Positions 8,142 through 16,602 of a stretch of DNA of 64,000 bases are shown here, piece after piece. Position numbers and translations under genes: made by a program. The number at the start of each line of letters is the position of its first letter. Within the stretch, counting starts at the first letter, position 1. The notes under the pieces were generated by a model. It had not been told where the DNA came from. It ran no database searches and saw only the letters and a program-made list of their open reading frames with translations. Origin of the DNA: HRBIN24 sp035574155 (GTDB lineage Bacteria; Chloroflexota; Dehalococcoidia; SM23-28-2; HRBIN24); contig DATLZD010000045.1 in assembly GCA_035574155.1 (NCBI GenBank), positions 1-64,000 of the forward strand. Direction: 5' to 3'.

Positions 8142-9652
8142 AGGCTTCTCTCCCCCACTAGGCGAGGGCTGCTACGGGCCTGGGCCAGGCGCCAGCCCAG
8201 CCGCCAGCCACTGCCCAATCCCGCGGCGAGGGGCCGCGGTCCGGACCGACGGCCGTGGGCCAGCAGGGCTGCCAGCAAAACGGCGGCCCGTTCCTCCTCA
8301 CCACGCTCAGCCCTCGGCCGGTAGTGCTTCTCCACGTAGCGGGTGTCCAGCCGTCCCGCGACGAAGCGGGGGTCCTCCAGCACCTGCAGGTGGAAAGGGA
8401 TATTGGTGCTGATGCCCACGATCTTGAACTCCCTCAGCGCCCGCCGCATACGGGCGATGGCCTGTCGACGGTCACGGCCCCAGGTCACCAGCTTGGCTAT
8501 GAGGGGGTCGTAGTAGTATGTGACCTCCATGCCGTCGTAAAGGGCGCTGTCCACCCGCACGCCCGGTCCGCCGGGCACGCTGACGTAGGTGATGGTGCCC
8601 ACCGAGGGCAGGAAGTTCTGAAAGGGGTCCTCGGCGGTGATGCGGCATTCGATGGCCCAGCCCCGCAGACGAATGTCCTCTTGGCGATAGGGCAAACGCT
8701 CGCCCGCTGCTACCAGGATCTGGTCGGCCACCAGGTCCACCCCCGTGACCATCTCCGTCACGGGATGCTCCACCTGCAGGCGGGTGTTCATCTCCAGGAA
8801 GTTGATGTTGCCGTCCTGGTCGAGCAGGAACTCCAGGGTGCCCACGCTGCGGTAGCCCACGAAGGCCACGGCACGGCGGGCAAGCTCCATGAGCCGTTGC
8901 CGCAGGTCGTCGTCCACGGCCGTGGAGGGGGCCTCCTCGATGATCTTCTGGTGGCGGCGCTGGATAGAGCACTCGCGCTCTCCCAGGACCACCACGTTGC
9001 CGTGGTGGTCGGCGATGACCTGGACCTCAATGTGGCGCACCGGCTCCAGGTACTTCTCCAGGTATACGACGCCGCTGCCGAAGGCGGAGGCCGCCTCGCG
9101 ACGCGCCCGCTCCAGGGCCGCCGGTAGCTCCTCCGCCCGGAACACGGTGCGCATCCCCCGGCCACCACCGCCGGCCGCTGCCTTCACCAGGATGGGGAAG
9201 CCTATACGGGTGGCCACCTCCTCGATCTCCTCGTGCCCCGACAGCTCCTGAGTGCCGGGCACCACCGGCACGCCTGCTTCCTGCATGAGCTGCCTCGCTC
9301 GCAGCTTGTCACCCATGGAGCGAATGACCTGCGGCGACGGCCCCACGAACGTAATGCCGTTGTCCTGACAGGCCTGGGCGAAGTCGGCGTTCTCGGCCAG
9401 AAAGCCGTAGCCCGGGTGGACGGCGTCCACCTTGGCCTTCTTGGCCACCTCGATGATGCGAGCGATGTTGAGGTAGCTCTCGCGGGCCGGGGGCGGGCCG
9501 ATGCAATAGGCCTCGTCGGCGTGGCGGACGTGCAGGTCGTTGCGGTCAGCCTCAGAATACACGGCCACGGCGCGGATGCCCAGGTCGCGGCAGGCCCGCA
9601 CCACGCGCAGGGCTATCTCGCCCCTATTGGCCACCAGGAGCTTACGGAACAT
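8123..9652 (-). CDS. accC: biotin carboxylase subunit of acetyl-/propionyl-CoA carboxylase
   Basis: This ATP-grasp enzyme (509 residues) carboxylates the biotin on the carrier protein using ATP and bicarbonate. The N-terminal MFRKLLVANRGEIALRVVRA, the glycine-rich KAAAGGGGRGMR loop, the ECSIQRRHQKIIEEAPS segment, the EMNTRLQVEHPVTEMVTGVDL active-site stretch and the C-terminal GWAIECRITAEDP are all present. The last 60 or so residues form a low-complexity Arg/Ala/Leu-rich tail beyond the usual end. The gene sits between thrS and infC, an unusual position. Confidence 0.95.
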   Translation of the reverse strand: MFRKLLVANRGEIALRVVRACRDLGIRAVAVYSEADRNDLHVRHADEAYCIGPPPARESYLNIARIIEVAKKAKVDAVHPGYGFLAENADFAQACQDNGITFVGPSPQVIRSMGDKLRARQLMQEAGVPVVPGTQELSGHEEIEEVATRIGFPILVKAAAGGGGRGMRTVFRAEELPAALERARREAASAFGSGVVYLEKYLEPVRHIEVQVIADHHGNVVVLGERECSIQRRHQKIIEEAPSTAVDDDLRQRLMELARRAVAFVGYRSVGTLEFLLDQDGNINFLEMNTRLQVEHPVTEMVTGVDLVADQILVAAGERLPYRQEDIRLRGWAIECRITAEDPFQNFLPSVGTITYVSVPGGPGVRVDSALYDGMEVTYYYDPLIAKLVTWGRDRRQAIARMRRALREFKIVGISTNIPFHLQVLEDPRFVAGRLDTRYVEKHYRPRAERGEEERAAVLLAALLAHGRRSGPRPLAAGLGSGWRLGWRLAQARSSPRLVGERSLWRRNT

Positions 9653-9743
9653 GCAGTCCTTCTATTCGCCTCCTTAGTTTGTCCTATAAAGGGGCGCATG
9701 GCAAGGGGCCAGCCAAGGGCCAGCGGGCTGAACATCGGCGCCG

Positions 9744-11489
9744 TCAGGGGGCCCGGCGGGACTCGGCTGTCAGCCTCGACACGACCTCGTCCAGCGGCAG
9801 GGTGCCCAGGTCCTCCCCGGAGCGGAGACGCACGGCCACGCCTGCGGCCTGGGCTTCACGGTCGCCCACGATAAGCATGTAGGGCACCTTTTGGAGCTGG
9901 GCGTCCCGGATCTTGGCCTGCATCCGCTCCTGGCGGTCGTCCACCTCCACCCGCAGGTCAGCCTCCTTCAGGCGCTGGGCAACCTGGCGGGCGTAGGGCA
10001 GGTGGCGGTCGGCTATGGGGATCACCACCGCCTGGACCGGGGCCAGCCAGAGGGGGAAGGCGCCGGCGTAATGCTCGATGAGCACGCCCAGGAAGCGCTC
10101 CATGGAGCCCAGCATGGCCCGGTGGACCATGTAGGGACGCTGGCGCGAGCCATCGGCCGCCACATAGGTCATGTCGAAGCGCTCGGGAAGGTTGAAGTCG
10201 AACTGGACGGTGGTGCACTGCCACTCGCGGCCGATGGCGTCCACCAGCTTGACATCGATCTTGGGGCCGTAGAAGACGGCACCCCCCTCGTCCACCTGAT
10301 AGGCCAGGCCCCTGTCCTCCACCGCCCGCCGCAGGGTAGCCTCGGCCATCTGCCAGTCCTCCAGCGAGCCGGCATACTTGCCCTCGGCATCGCGGGTGGA
10401 GAGGTAGACCCTGAACTCGCGGAAGCCGAAGGCCTCGAAGAACAGGAGCATGAAGTCCAGGCATGCCTCTATCTCCTCCTGGACCTGGTCAGGCCGGCAG
10501 AAGATGTGGGCATCGTCCTGGGTGAATCCCCGCACGCGCAGCAGACCGTGCAGCACACCGGACCGTTCGTAGCGGTAGACGGTGCCCAGCTCCGCCAGGC
10601 GTATGGGCAGCTCACGGTAGCTGCGGACCCGCGACTTATAGATCTGGATATGAAAGGGGCAGTTCATGGGCTTCAGGTAATAGGCCTGCCCGTCCACGTC
10701 CATAGGCGAATACATATTCTCAGCGTAGAAGTCCAGGTGGCCCGAAATCTGCCAGAGGGTCGCGCGGCCGATGTGGGGGGTATAGACCAGCTCATAGCCG
10801 CGACGGAAATGCTCCCGCCGCCAGAAGTCCTCGATCACGGCCCGCACGCGGGCGCCCTTGGGATGCCAGTAGACCAGCCCCGGACCATACTCCTCGTGGA
10901 AGCTGAACAGGTCCAGCTCCCGGCCCAGGCGCCGGTGATCGCGGCGCTGGGCCTCCTCCAGTCGCCGCAGGTACTCCTCCAGCTCTTCCTGCGTCTCGAA
11001 GAGGGCGCCGTAGATGCGCTGGAGCATGGGACGCCGCTCGTCGCCGCGCCAATAGGCGCCCGCCACCGACAGCAGCTTGAAGGGCGGGACCTGGCCCGTC
11101 CGCTCCACATGTGGCCCCTGGCACAGGTCCACGAAGTCGCCGTGGCGGTAGAGGCTGACCCGGTCCCCCTCTATCTCGTCGATGAGCTCCAGCTTGTAGG
11201 TCTGGTCGGCGAACAGGCGGCGCGCCTCCTCCTTGGATATCTCCTCGTGGATGAAGGGGACATCGGAGGCGACCCGCTCCCGCATCAGCTCCTCGATGCG
11301 CGGCAGGTCGTCCGGTGTGAGAGGGCGCGGCAGATCGAAATCGTAGTAGAAGCCGGTGTCGATGGGGGGGCCGATGCCCAGTTTGGCCCCCGGGAAGAGC
11401 TTCAGCACCGCTTCGGCCATTATGTGGGCGGCCGAGTGGCGCATGCGATAGAGGCGCTCCTCCTTGGGCAGTCCCGCCAGCTCCGACAT
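9744..11489 (-). CDS. thrS: threonine--tRNA ligase (no TGS domain)
   Basis: ThrRS charges tRNA-Thr and edits misacylated Ser. The ATG at 11489 gives 581 residues beginning MSELAGLPKEERLYRMRHSAAHIMAEAV; the open frame upstream is low-complexity and non-homologous. The editing domain is intact (HSAAH near residue 20 and LCQGPHVERTG near 125). Class II motifs follow: MNCPFHIQIYKS, GTVYRYERSGVLHGLLRVRGFTQDD and the C-terminal MVHRAMLGSMERFLG. The C-terminal anticodon-binding domain covers about the last 100 residues. The N-terminal TGS domain of 640-residue ThrRS is absent. A small membrane-protein gene lies 17 bases upstream. Confidence 0.96.
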   Translation of the reverse strand: MSELAGLPKEERLYRMRHSAAHIMAEAVLKLFPGAKLGIGPPIDTGFYYDFDLPRPLTPDDLPRIEELMRERVASDVPFIHEEISKEEARRLFADQTYKLELIDEIEGDRVSLYRHGDFVDLCQGPHVERTGQVPPFKLLSVAGAYWRGDERRPMLQRIYGALFETQEELEEYLRRLEEAQRRDHRRLGRELDLFSFHEEYGPGLVYWHPKGARVRAVIEDFWRREHFRRGYELVYTPHIGRATLWQISGHLDFYAENMYSPMDVDGQAYYLKPMNCPFHIQIYKSRVRSYRELPIRLAELGTVYRYERSGVLHGLLRVRGFTQDDAHIFCRPDQVQEEIEACLDFMLLFFEAFGFREFRVYLSTRDAEGKYAGSLEDWQMAEATLRRAVEDRGLAYQVDEGGAVFYGPKIDVKLVDAIGREWQCTTVQFDFNLPERFDMTYVAADGSRQRPYMVHRAMLGSMERFLGVLIEHYAGAFPLWLAPVQAVVIPIADRHLPYARQVAQRLKEADLRVEVDDRQERMQAKIRDAQLQKVPYMLIVGDREAQAAGVAVRLRSGEDLGTLPLDEVVSRLTAESRRAP

Positions 11490-11506
11490 GGCTCTCCCGC
11501 AGCGGC

Positions 11507-11725
11507 CTAGCGGCCCAACGCTCGGCGCAGAAGCCTGCCCTGGACCACCACCAGGCCCAGGCCCAGGGCAGCAAGGGCTATCAGGACGCCCGTCAGGACC
11601 CAGTCGCCCTGGGCGGCGGCGAGGACGGCGAAGGCCAGGGCAATGGCCAGCATGGCCAGCGGCACTCCCACCAGCCACAGGCGCAGAAGCCTCACGCTGG
11701 GGGGTTCCCTGCCCGACGACGCCAT
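11507..11725 (-). CDS. small two-helix membrane protein, function unknown
   Basis: I do not recognise this protein. From ATG 11725 it has 72 residues (GTG at 11746 would add 7). Two hydrophobic segments can be seen, roughly LLRLWLVGVPLAMLAIALAF and VLTGVLIALAALGLGLVVV, joined by a short AAQGDW turn and followed by a basic QGRLLRRALGR tail. It is therefore probably an inner-membrane hairpin protein with a cytoplasmic C-terminus. It sits between tRNA-Val and thrS on the same strand, 17 bases before thrS, and is likely co-transcribed with both. Confidence 0.6.
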   Translation of the reverse strand: MASSGREPPSVRLLRLWLVGVPLAMLAIALAFAVLAAAQGDWVLTGVLIALAALGLGLVVVQGRLLRRALGR

Positions 11726-11802
11726 CGCCTTCCCTGCCCGTCCCACAAACTCAGCGGGCCAGGGGCCACCGCCCTGGCCCGACGCTGCCTCTCCTGGCTG
11801 GT

Positions 11803-11874
11803 GGGCGGTAGAGGACTCGAACCTCTGACCTCAGCGATGTCAACGCTGCGCTCTGCCCACTGAGCTAACCGCCC
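11803..11874 (-). tRNA. tRNA-Val (anticodon GAC)
   Basis: On the minus strand the 72-base sequence folds as a cloverleaf: acceptor GGGCGGT paired with ACCGCCC, D-arm GCTC/GAGC, anticodon stem CAGCG/CGCTG with loop TTGACAT, and T-arm AGAGG-TTCGAGT-CCTCT. The anticodon GAC reads Val codons GUC/GUU. The 3' CCA is not encoded. A promoter lies immediately upstream, and the thrS operon follows downstream on the same strand. Confidence 0.95.
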
Positions 11875-11885
11875 ACCCGAGGGGA

Positions 11886-11915
11886 ATGGTAGCAACGGGC
11901 CGACGGGGCGGTCAA
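11886..11915 (-). promoter_or_regulatory. promoter of tRNA-Val / thrS operon
   Basis: On the minus strand there is a TTGACC -35 box (11915-11910) and a TACCAT -10 box (11891-11886) with an 18-base spacer. The predicted start near 11880 is a few bases before the mature tRNA 5' end at 11874. It could drive the whole tRNA-thrS-accC-infC-rplT series. Confidence 0.65.
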
Positions 11916-11921
11916 GGAGCG

Positions 11922-12374
11922 CTAGCCGCCCGCCAGCTCCCGCCGGTAGGCCTCCAGCGCCTGACGCACCGCCTCGTCGCCCAAGGAGAGGATGGAGGCG
12001 GCCAGGAGGGCGGCATTGCGGGCGCCATCGATACCCACACAGGCCACCGGCACCCCCGGCGGCATCTGGACGATGGACAGGAGAGAGTCCAGCCCCTGGA
12101 GGGGCGACCTGGCGAGGGGCAAGCCGATGACGGGGAGGGTGGTCCAGGCGGCCACCACCCCCGGCAGGTGGGCGGCCATGCCGGCGGCGGCGATGATGAC
12201 GCCGATGCCCCGCTCGCGGGCGCCCTGGGCAAACTGACGGACCTTCTCCGGCGTGCGGTGGGCGGACATGGCGTGGACCTCGCACTCGATGCCCAGGCGC
12301 TCCAGCATCTTCTGGGCCTCTTCCACCTGGGGCAGGTCAGACTGGGAACCGACGACGATGGCTACCTTGGCCAC
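11922..12374 (-). CDS. purE: 5-(carboxyamino)imidazole ribonucleotide mutase
   Basis: This class I PurE converts N5-CAIR to CAIR in purine synthesis. The GTG at 12374, with AGGAGG six bases upstream, gives 150 residues starting VAKVAIVVGSQSDL. The longer open frame to 12611 is Pro/Arg-rich and not homologous. Active-site marks are GSQSDLPQ, MSAHRTPE and the GMAAHLPGVVAAWTTLPVIG segment. PurK is not in the window; purD lies upstream on the same strand but is separated by 180 bases with a predicted promoter. Confidence 0.95.
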   Translation of the reverse strand: MAKVAIVVGSQSDLPQVEEAQKMLERLGIECEVHAMSAHRTPEKVRQFAQGARERGIGVIIAAAGMAAHLPGVVAAWTTLPVIGLPLARSPLQGLDSLLSIVQMPPGVPVACVGIDGARNAALLAASILSLGDEAVRQALEAYRRELAGG

Positions 12375-12507
12375 GCTGCTCCTCCTGTGTCCTGGACTTC
12401 GCTCCGTCCGACGTCCCGTCCCCCGTACGGTCCCGGCCTTGGGAGCAGATATTGGTGGCTCCCGGCCCTCAGGCCTGGCCGAAGGCGCGCAGGGGCCGCT
12501 GAGGCCG

Positions 12508-12536
12508 ATTGTAGCTGGGCCGCGCCCGATGGTCAC
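12508..12536 (-). promoter_or_regulatory. possible promoter of purE
   Basis: On the minus strand a GTGACC -35-like box (12536-12531) and a TACAAT -10 box (12513-12508) are 17 bases apart in the purD-purE gap. The predicted start near 12501 leaves a leader of about 127 bases before the purE GTG; I see no recognisable riboswitch in that leader. Confidence 0.4.
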
Positions 12537-12555
12537 GCAGGCGGGGCCCGCCCCG

Positions 12556-13836
12556 TTACTGGACCTTGGCGTCCTGGGCAGGGGCAGCGATGTCGCGCCG
12601 GTAATGGGCACGGGTGAAGTGGATGTGCTGGACGGCGCGATAGGCCTTGGCCCGGGCCTCCGTCAGGGTGGGGGCCACCGCCACCACCGTCAGCACCCGG
12701 CCCCCGGCCGTGACCACCGTCCCATCGTCGCGCAGGGCGGTGCCGGCGTGGAACACCAGCACGTCGTCCTCCACCGATCCCAGGCCGTAGATGGGGTAAC
12801 CGGTGCGGTACTCGTCGGGGTAGCCTCCGGAGGCCATCACCACCCCCACGCAGGCCTCGGTGGACCACTCCACCGCTACCTCGTGTAGGCGGCCGTTGGC
12901 CACGGCCCAGGCGATCTTCAGCAGGTCGCTCTTCAGGCGCGGCAGCAGGACCTGCGTCTCCGGGTCGCCGAAGCGGCAGTTGAACTCCAGCACCAGCGGC
13001 CCCCGGTCGGTGACCATCAGGCCAGGGTAGAGGACGCCGCGGTAGTCGATCCCCTCGGCGGCCAGGGCCCGCACCGCCGCCTCCGTCACTTGCTGGTGGA
13101 CGAAGCGCTCGGTCGGCTCGTCGAGCCAGAGGGCAGGGCTGTAGGCACCCATGCCGCCGGTGTTGGGGCCCTGGTCGCCGTCCAGCGCCCGCTTGTAGTC
13201 GCAGGCGAAGGGCATGGGCACCACCGTGCGGCCGTCGGTGAAGGCGTGGGCCGACACCTCTCGCCCGCTCAGCTTCTCCTCCACCACCACCGTCCGCCCA
13301 GCCGGGCCCAGTGCCTCGTCCACCATCAGCCGGTCGATGATGTCCAGCGCCTCCTCCTTGGACTGGCAGACGAAGGCGCCCTTGCCCCCGGCCAGGCCAT
13401 CGGCCTTCACCACCGGCGGTCCCGACAGGGACATGACGTAGTCCCGGGCATCGGTGCGGGACGTGAAGATGGCGAAGGCTGGGTGGGGTATGCCATGGCG
13501 GGCGGCCAGCTCCCGCGCCCAGGCCTTGGAGGCCTCAATGCGCGCGCCGGCCTGCCTGGGCCCGAAGACGGCGATGCCCTCGGCCTCCAGGCGGTCGGCC
13601 AGGCCCCGTGCCAGCGGCTCCTCGGGCCCCACCACCACCAGCTCCACCCGGTGCTCCCTGGCCGCCGCCACCAGACCCTCGACGTCGTTGGCCCTGATGT
13701 CGAGGTTGGTAGCGATGGCGGCGGTGCCGGCGTTGCCTGGGGCCACCAACAGCTCGCCCAGGCTGGACGACTGGCGCAGCTTCCAGGCGATGGCGTGCTC
13801 GCGGCCGCCACCGCCTACCACCAGGACCCGCCTCAC
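12556..13836 (-). CDS. purD: phosphoribosylamine--glycine ligase
   Basis: PurD (GARS) joins phosphoribosylamine and glycine with ATP. The GTG start at 13836 overlaps the stop of the OsmC-like gene (GTGA), giving 426 residues, the normal length. Marks are RVLVVGGGGREHAIAWKL at the N-terminus, KADGLAGGKGAFVC of the ATP-grasp fold, GPNTGGMGAYSPA and LEFNCRFGDPETQVLLPRL. The open frame continuing upstream of the GTG is antisense-like and was excluded. Confidence 0.96.
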   Translation of the reverse strand: MRRVLVVGGGGREHAIAWKLRQSSSLGELLVAPGNAGTAAIATNLDIRANDVEGLVAAAREHRVELVVVGPEEPLARGLADRLEAEGIAVFGPRQAGARIEASKAWARELAARHGIPHPAFAIFTSRTDARDYVMSLSGPPVVKADGLAGGKGAFVCQSKEEALDIIDRLMVDEALGPAGRTVVVEEKLSGREVSAHAFTDGRTVVPMPFACDYKRALDGDQGPNTGGMGAYSPALWLDEPTERFVHQQVTEAAVRALAAEGIDYRGVLYPGLMVTDRGPLVLEFNCRFGDPETQVLLPRLKSDLLKIAWAVANGRLHEVAVEWSTEACVGVVMASGGYPDEYRTGYPIYGLGSVEDDVLVFHAGTALRDDGTVVTAGGRVLTVVAVAPTLTEARAKAYRAVQHIHFTRAHYRRDIAAPAQDAKVQ

Positions 13837-14372
13837 GGTGCCCTGCGCACCTCCGCCGTCACCGGAATGGGATGGCTGAGGGCAAAGACGGCCGGGCAGC
13901 GGGCCAACGCCTCCTGCCGTGCCGCTTCCAGCTCCTCGGGCGAGGCATCGGTGTCGGCCTCGATGGCGAAGGCCACCCCCTGGACCGCAGGCGCCTCGGA
14001 TACGCCGAAGACGCGGCCGAAGTCCAACTGGCACTCGCCGCTGGCCCTCAGGCCGCGGAGCTGGATGCCCCTGGCCGAGGCAGCGGTGACGAAGGTGGCC
14101 GTAAAGCAGGAGAGCAGTCCCAGCACGCACAGGTGCAGCGGCCCCGGCTGCGACCCCTTGCCGCCCATGAAGGTGGGCGAGTCCAGCTCCAGCCTCAGCT
14201 CCCCGTTCTCATACCTGGCCACCACGGTCATCTGCGGCCCCGCAGGGTCGGGATGCCACTCCAGTTCGCCCCGGTTGACACGCCGCCCGCGGGCGGGGTC
14301 GCGGGCGATGGCGTCCGCCTCCCGGGCGACGGCGTCCAGGTCCACGTTGTTGACGACAGCCACGGTCTCCAC
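13833..14372 (-). CDS. OsmC-family protein
   Basis: This is a 179-residue member of the OsmC/Ohr family of thiol-dependent peroxide reductases. Two conserved cysteines are in the expected places: one in the helix CVLGLLSCFTATF (about residue 93) and one in ARCPAVFALSHPIPV near the C-terminus. The central GGKGSQPGPLHL segment precedes the first, as in the family. The preferred substrate (organic hydroperoxide or other) cannot be told. It is translationally coupled to purD and follows the TfoX-like gene by 9 bases. Confidence 0.85.
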   Translation of the reverse strand: METVAVVNNVDLDAVAREADAIARDPARGRRVNRGELEWHPDPAGPQMTVVARYENGELRLELDSPTFMGGKGSQPGPLHLCVLGLLSCFTATFVTAASARGIQLRGLRASGECQLDFGRVFGVSEAPAVQGVAFAIEADTDASPEELEAARQEALARCPAVFALSHPIPVTAEVRRAP

Positions 14373-14381
14373 CTCCAGGGC

Positions 14382-14717
14382 CTATTGTAGGCCGCGGCGG
14401 CGCCTACGGGCATGCCGCCGAGACGGTCCCTCGGCCAGGGCAGCATGGTAGGCAGCCTCAGCCAGGCCAGCCACCTCGGCCTGACCGAGGCCTGTCGGCA
14501 GGGACGCCCACTGTCCGAAGGGGACGCCCGGCCGCAGCATGAAGGGCTCCCCGCCCGCTGCCAGCAGCCGCCCGTATTCCGGGCCGGGTAGCCGCAGGAA
14601 GAGGCGGTCGCCGGCCAGGAAGGCGAACATGCGGCCGTTGGGGGCGAAGAAGCAGTCGGCCCCGAACATCCGCCGCACGTAGACTCCCCGGAGGGATGGG
14701 GGCGGGAACGCGACCAT
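14382..14717 (-). CDS. TfoX N-terminal-domain protein
   Basis: This 111-residue protein matches the TfoX/Sxy N-terminal domain: VRRMFGADCFFAPNGRMFAFLAGDRLFLRL is the diagnostic core, and a short helical region follows. The C-terminal TfoX domain found in competence regulators is absent. The last 15 residues are strongly basic. Stand-alone domains of this kind are widespread and functionally uncharacterised, so a competence role should not be assumed. It is first in the tfoX-like, osmC-like, purD series. Confidence 0.75.
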   Translation of the reverse strand: MVAFPPPSLRGVYVRRMFGADCFFAPNGRMFAFLAGDRLFLRLPGPEYGRLLAAGGEPFMLRPGVPFGQWASLPTGLGQAEVAGLAEAAYHAALAEGPSRRHARRRRRGLQ

Positions 14718-14762
14718 GAACAGCTACTCGGGTCCCGGACGACGGACACTGGAAACGCAGCT

Positions 14763-14780
14763 GCAGGTCTTCAGACCTGC
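14763..14780 (-). terminator. hairpin downstream of guaA (possible terminator)
   Basis: GCAGGTC and GACCTGC pair perfectly around a TTCA loop, about 70 bases beyond the guaA stop and about 45 bases before the TfoX-like start. No U-run follows on the minus strand, so it is only a candidate terminator or mRNA 3' end stabiliser. Confidence 0.35.
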
Positions 14781-14848
14781 TCCTAGACAGCCCCTCGGCA
14801 CCCCCACCGTCGAGGCGGCAGAGGTCCATGAACGCGAACGGCCTGCCC

Positions 14849-16516
14849 TCACTCCCATTCTATGGTGCCGGGGGGCTTGGAGGTGATGTCGTAGACGACG
14901 CGGTTCACCCCCGGCACCTCGTTGACGATGCGCGAGGATATGCGAGCCAGCACGTCGTAGGGCAACCGTGCCCAGTCGGCCGTCATGGCATCCTCGGCCG
15001 TTACCGCCCGCACCGCCACCACGTAGCCGTAGGTCCGGTAGTCGCCCATGACCCCCACCGAGCGGGTGTCCGTCAGCACGGCGAAGGACTGCCACAACTG
15101 CCGGTAGAGGCCGGCCCGCTTTATCTCGTCCATGACGATCCAGTCGCAGGCCCGCAGCAGCTCCAGCTTCTCCTCGGTTACCTCGCCTATGACGCGGATG
15201 GCCAGGCCCGGGCCCGGGAAGGGCTGACGGTAGACCATCTCCTCGGGCAGCCCCAGCTCCAGGCCCACCCGTCGCACCTCGTCCTTGAACAGGTAGCGCA
15301 GCGGCTCCAGCAGGCGGAAGCTCATCTCCTTGGGCAGGCCGCCCACGTTGTGGTGGGTCTTGATCTTGGCGGCGGTGCCGGAGCCAGCGGCGCTCTCGAT
15401 GACGTCGGGGTAGGTGGTGCCCTGGGCGATGAACTCGAAGTCGCCCAGCTTGCCCGCCTCGGCCTCGAACACGCGGATGAACGTCTCGCCAATGACCTTT
15501 CGCTTCTCCTCCGGGTCCGTCACCCCCCGCAGCCGCTCCAGGAAGGTGCGCGAGGCGTCCACATAGACTAGGGGGATGCCCAGGTGACGGCGGAAGGCGT
15601 CCTGCACCCGCTCCGGCTCCTCCCGTCGCAGGAGGCCGTTGTTGACGAAGATGCAGGTGAGCTGGTCGCCCACCGCCCGGTGCACCAGGGCGGCCGTCAC
15701 GGCCGAGTCGACCCCGCCCGAGAGGGCACAGAGGACGCGGCTGTCGCCCACCGTCTCGCGGATACGCTCCACCGCCTCGGCAATGAAGTTGCCCGGCGTC
15801 CAGTCGCCCCGGCAACCGCACACCCGGTAGAGGAAGTTGCGGATGATGTCCCTCCCAAGGGGCGTGTGGACCACCTCCGGGTGGAACTGGAGCCCGAACA
15901 GGCGGGAGTCATCGGCCATCACGGCCACGGGCGAGTTGTCCGAGTGGGCCAGGGCACGGAAGCCGGGCGGCAGCTCCGTCACCTGGTCACCGTGGGACAT
16001 CCACACGGGGAAGGAGGGGGGCAGGCCGGCGAAGAGGGGCGAGGAGGCATCGTCCACCTGCAGCATGGCCAGGCCATACTCCCGACGCTGGGAGGGTGCC
16101 ACACGTCCCCCCAACTGGTGGGCCAGGAGCTGCATGCCATAGCAGATGCCGAGGACCGGCAGGCCCGAGGCGAAGACGTAGTGGGGTGCCAGCGGGGCAC
16201 CCTCATCGTAGACCGATGCCGGGCCGCCTGAGAGGATGAAGCCCCGCGGTGACAGGCGCCGCACCTCTTCCCAGGGCGTGTCCGGCGGCACCAGCTCGCA
16301 GTAGACGTTGCACTCCCGCACCCTGCGGGCGATGAGCATGCTATACTGGGAGCCGAAGTCCAGAACGACCACCGTCTCGGGCTGCCGTCGTCGCTCGGTG
16401 GGCACAGGAGCCGGCGCATGGCCCTCCCGCTGCCGGGCGATCTCCAGATAGACGGAGACCTCCACGTCATCGGAGGCGGACAGGCGGTGACTGGTGGGCG
16501 GGCCTGGTCGGGTCAT
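14849..16516 (-). CDS. guaA: GMP synthase (glutamine-hydrolysing)
   Basis: GuaA converts XMP to GMP. From ATG 16516 it has 555 residues, about 40 more than usual because of an N-terminal extension before ETVVVLDFGSQYSMLIARR. The class I amidotransferase domain shows Cys in VLGICYGMQLLAHQLGG and the His-Glu pair in QFHPEV. The ATP-pyrophosphatase domain has CALSGGVDSAVTAALVH, and the C-terminal dimerisation domain has the terminal IEWE. An upstream ATG at 16537 lies inside the predicted -10 box, so 16516 is preferred; the predicted leader is only about 13 bases and lacks a Shine-Dalgarno. Confidence 0.95.
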   Translation of the reverse strand: MTRPGPPTSHRLSASDDVEVSVYLEIARQREGHAPAPVPTERRRQPETVVVLDFGSQYSMLIARRVRECNVYCELVPPDTPWEEVRRLSPRGFILSGGPASVYDEGAPLAPHYVFASGLPVLGICYGMQLLAHQLGGRVAPSQRREYGLAMLQVDDASSPLFAGLPPSFPVWMSHGDQVTELPPGFRALAHSDNSPVAVMADDSRLFGLQFHPEVVHTPLGRDIIRNFLYRVCGCRGDWTPGNFIAEAVERIRETVGDSRVLCALSGGVDSAVTAALVHRAVGDQLTCIFVNNGLLRREEPERVQDAFRRHLGIPLVYVDASRTFLERLRGVTDPEEKRKVIGETFIRVFEAEAGKLGDFEFIAQGTTYPDVIESAAGSGTAAKIKTHHNVGGLPKEMSFRLLEPLRYLFKDEVRRVGLELGLPEEMVYRQPFPGPGLAIRVIGEVTEEKLELLRACDWIVMDEIKRAGLYRQLWQSFAVLTDTRSVGVMGDYRTYGYVVAVRAVTAEDAMTADWARLPYDVLARISSRIVNEVPGVNRVVYDITSKPPGTIEWE

Positions 16517-16535
16517 GGCGGCTCGTTCGGTTCCC

Positions 16536-16564
16536 ATGCTAGCGGCGTCGGCACAACCTGTCAA
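16536..16564 (-). promoter_or_regulatory. promoter of guaA
   Basis: On the minus strand a perfect TTGACA -35 box (16564-16559) is followed after 17 bases by TAGCAT (16541-16536). Transcription should begin near 16529, giving a 13-base leader to the ATG at 16516. Confidence 0.7.
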
Positions 16565-16602
16565 TCAGCAAAACTGGTTAACAGTAATGCCAGCCCCTTT
16601 GG

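Noticed and set aside
9891..11510. Long open frame opposite thrS (and similar long frames opposite moeA, pheT, guaA, accC and the cobO-cbiA region)
   Set aside because: High GC makes antisense frames long. Their translations are Gly/His/Leu/Gln-rich with no motifs, while the opposite strand encodes clear enzymes.
11490..11678. N-terminal extension of thrS as a possible TGS domain
   Set aside because: It is Gly/Pro-rich, overlaps the small membrane-protein gene, and shows no TGS pattern.
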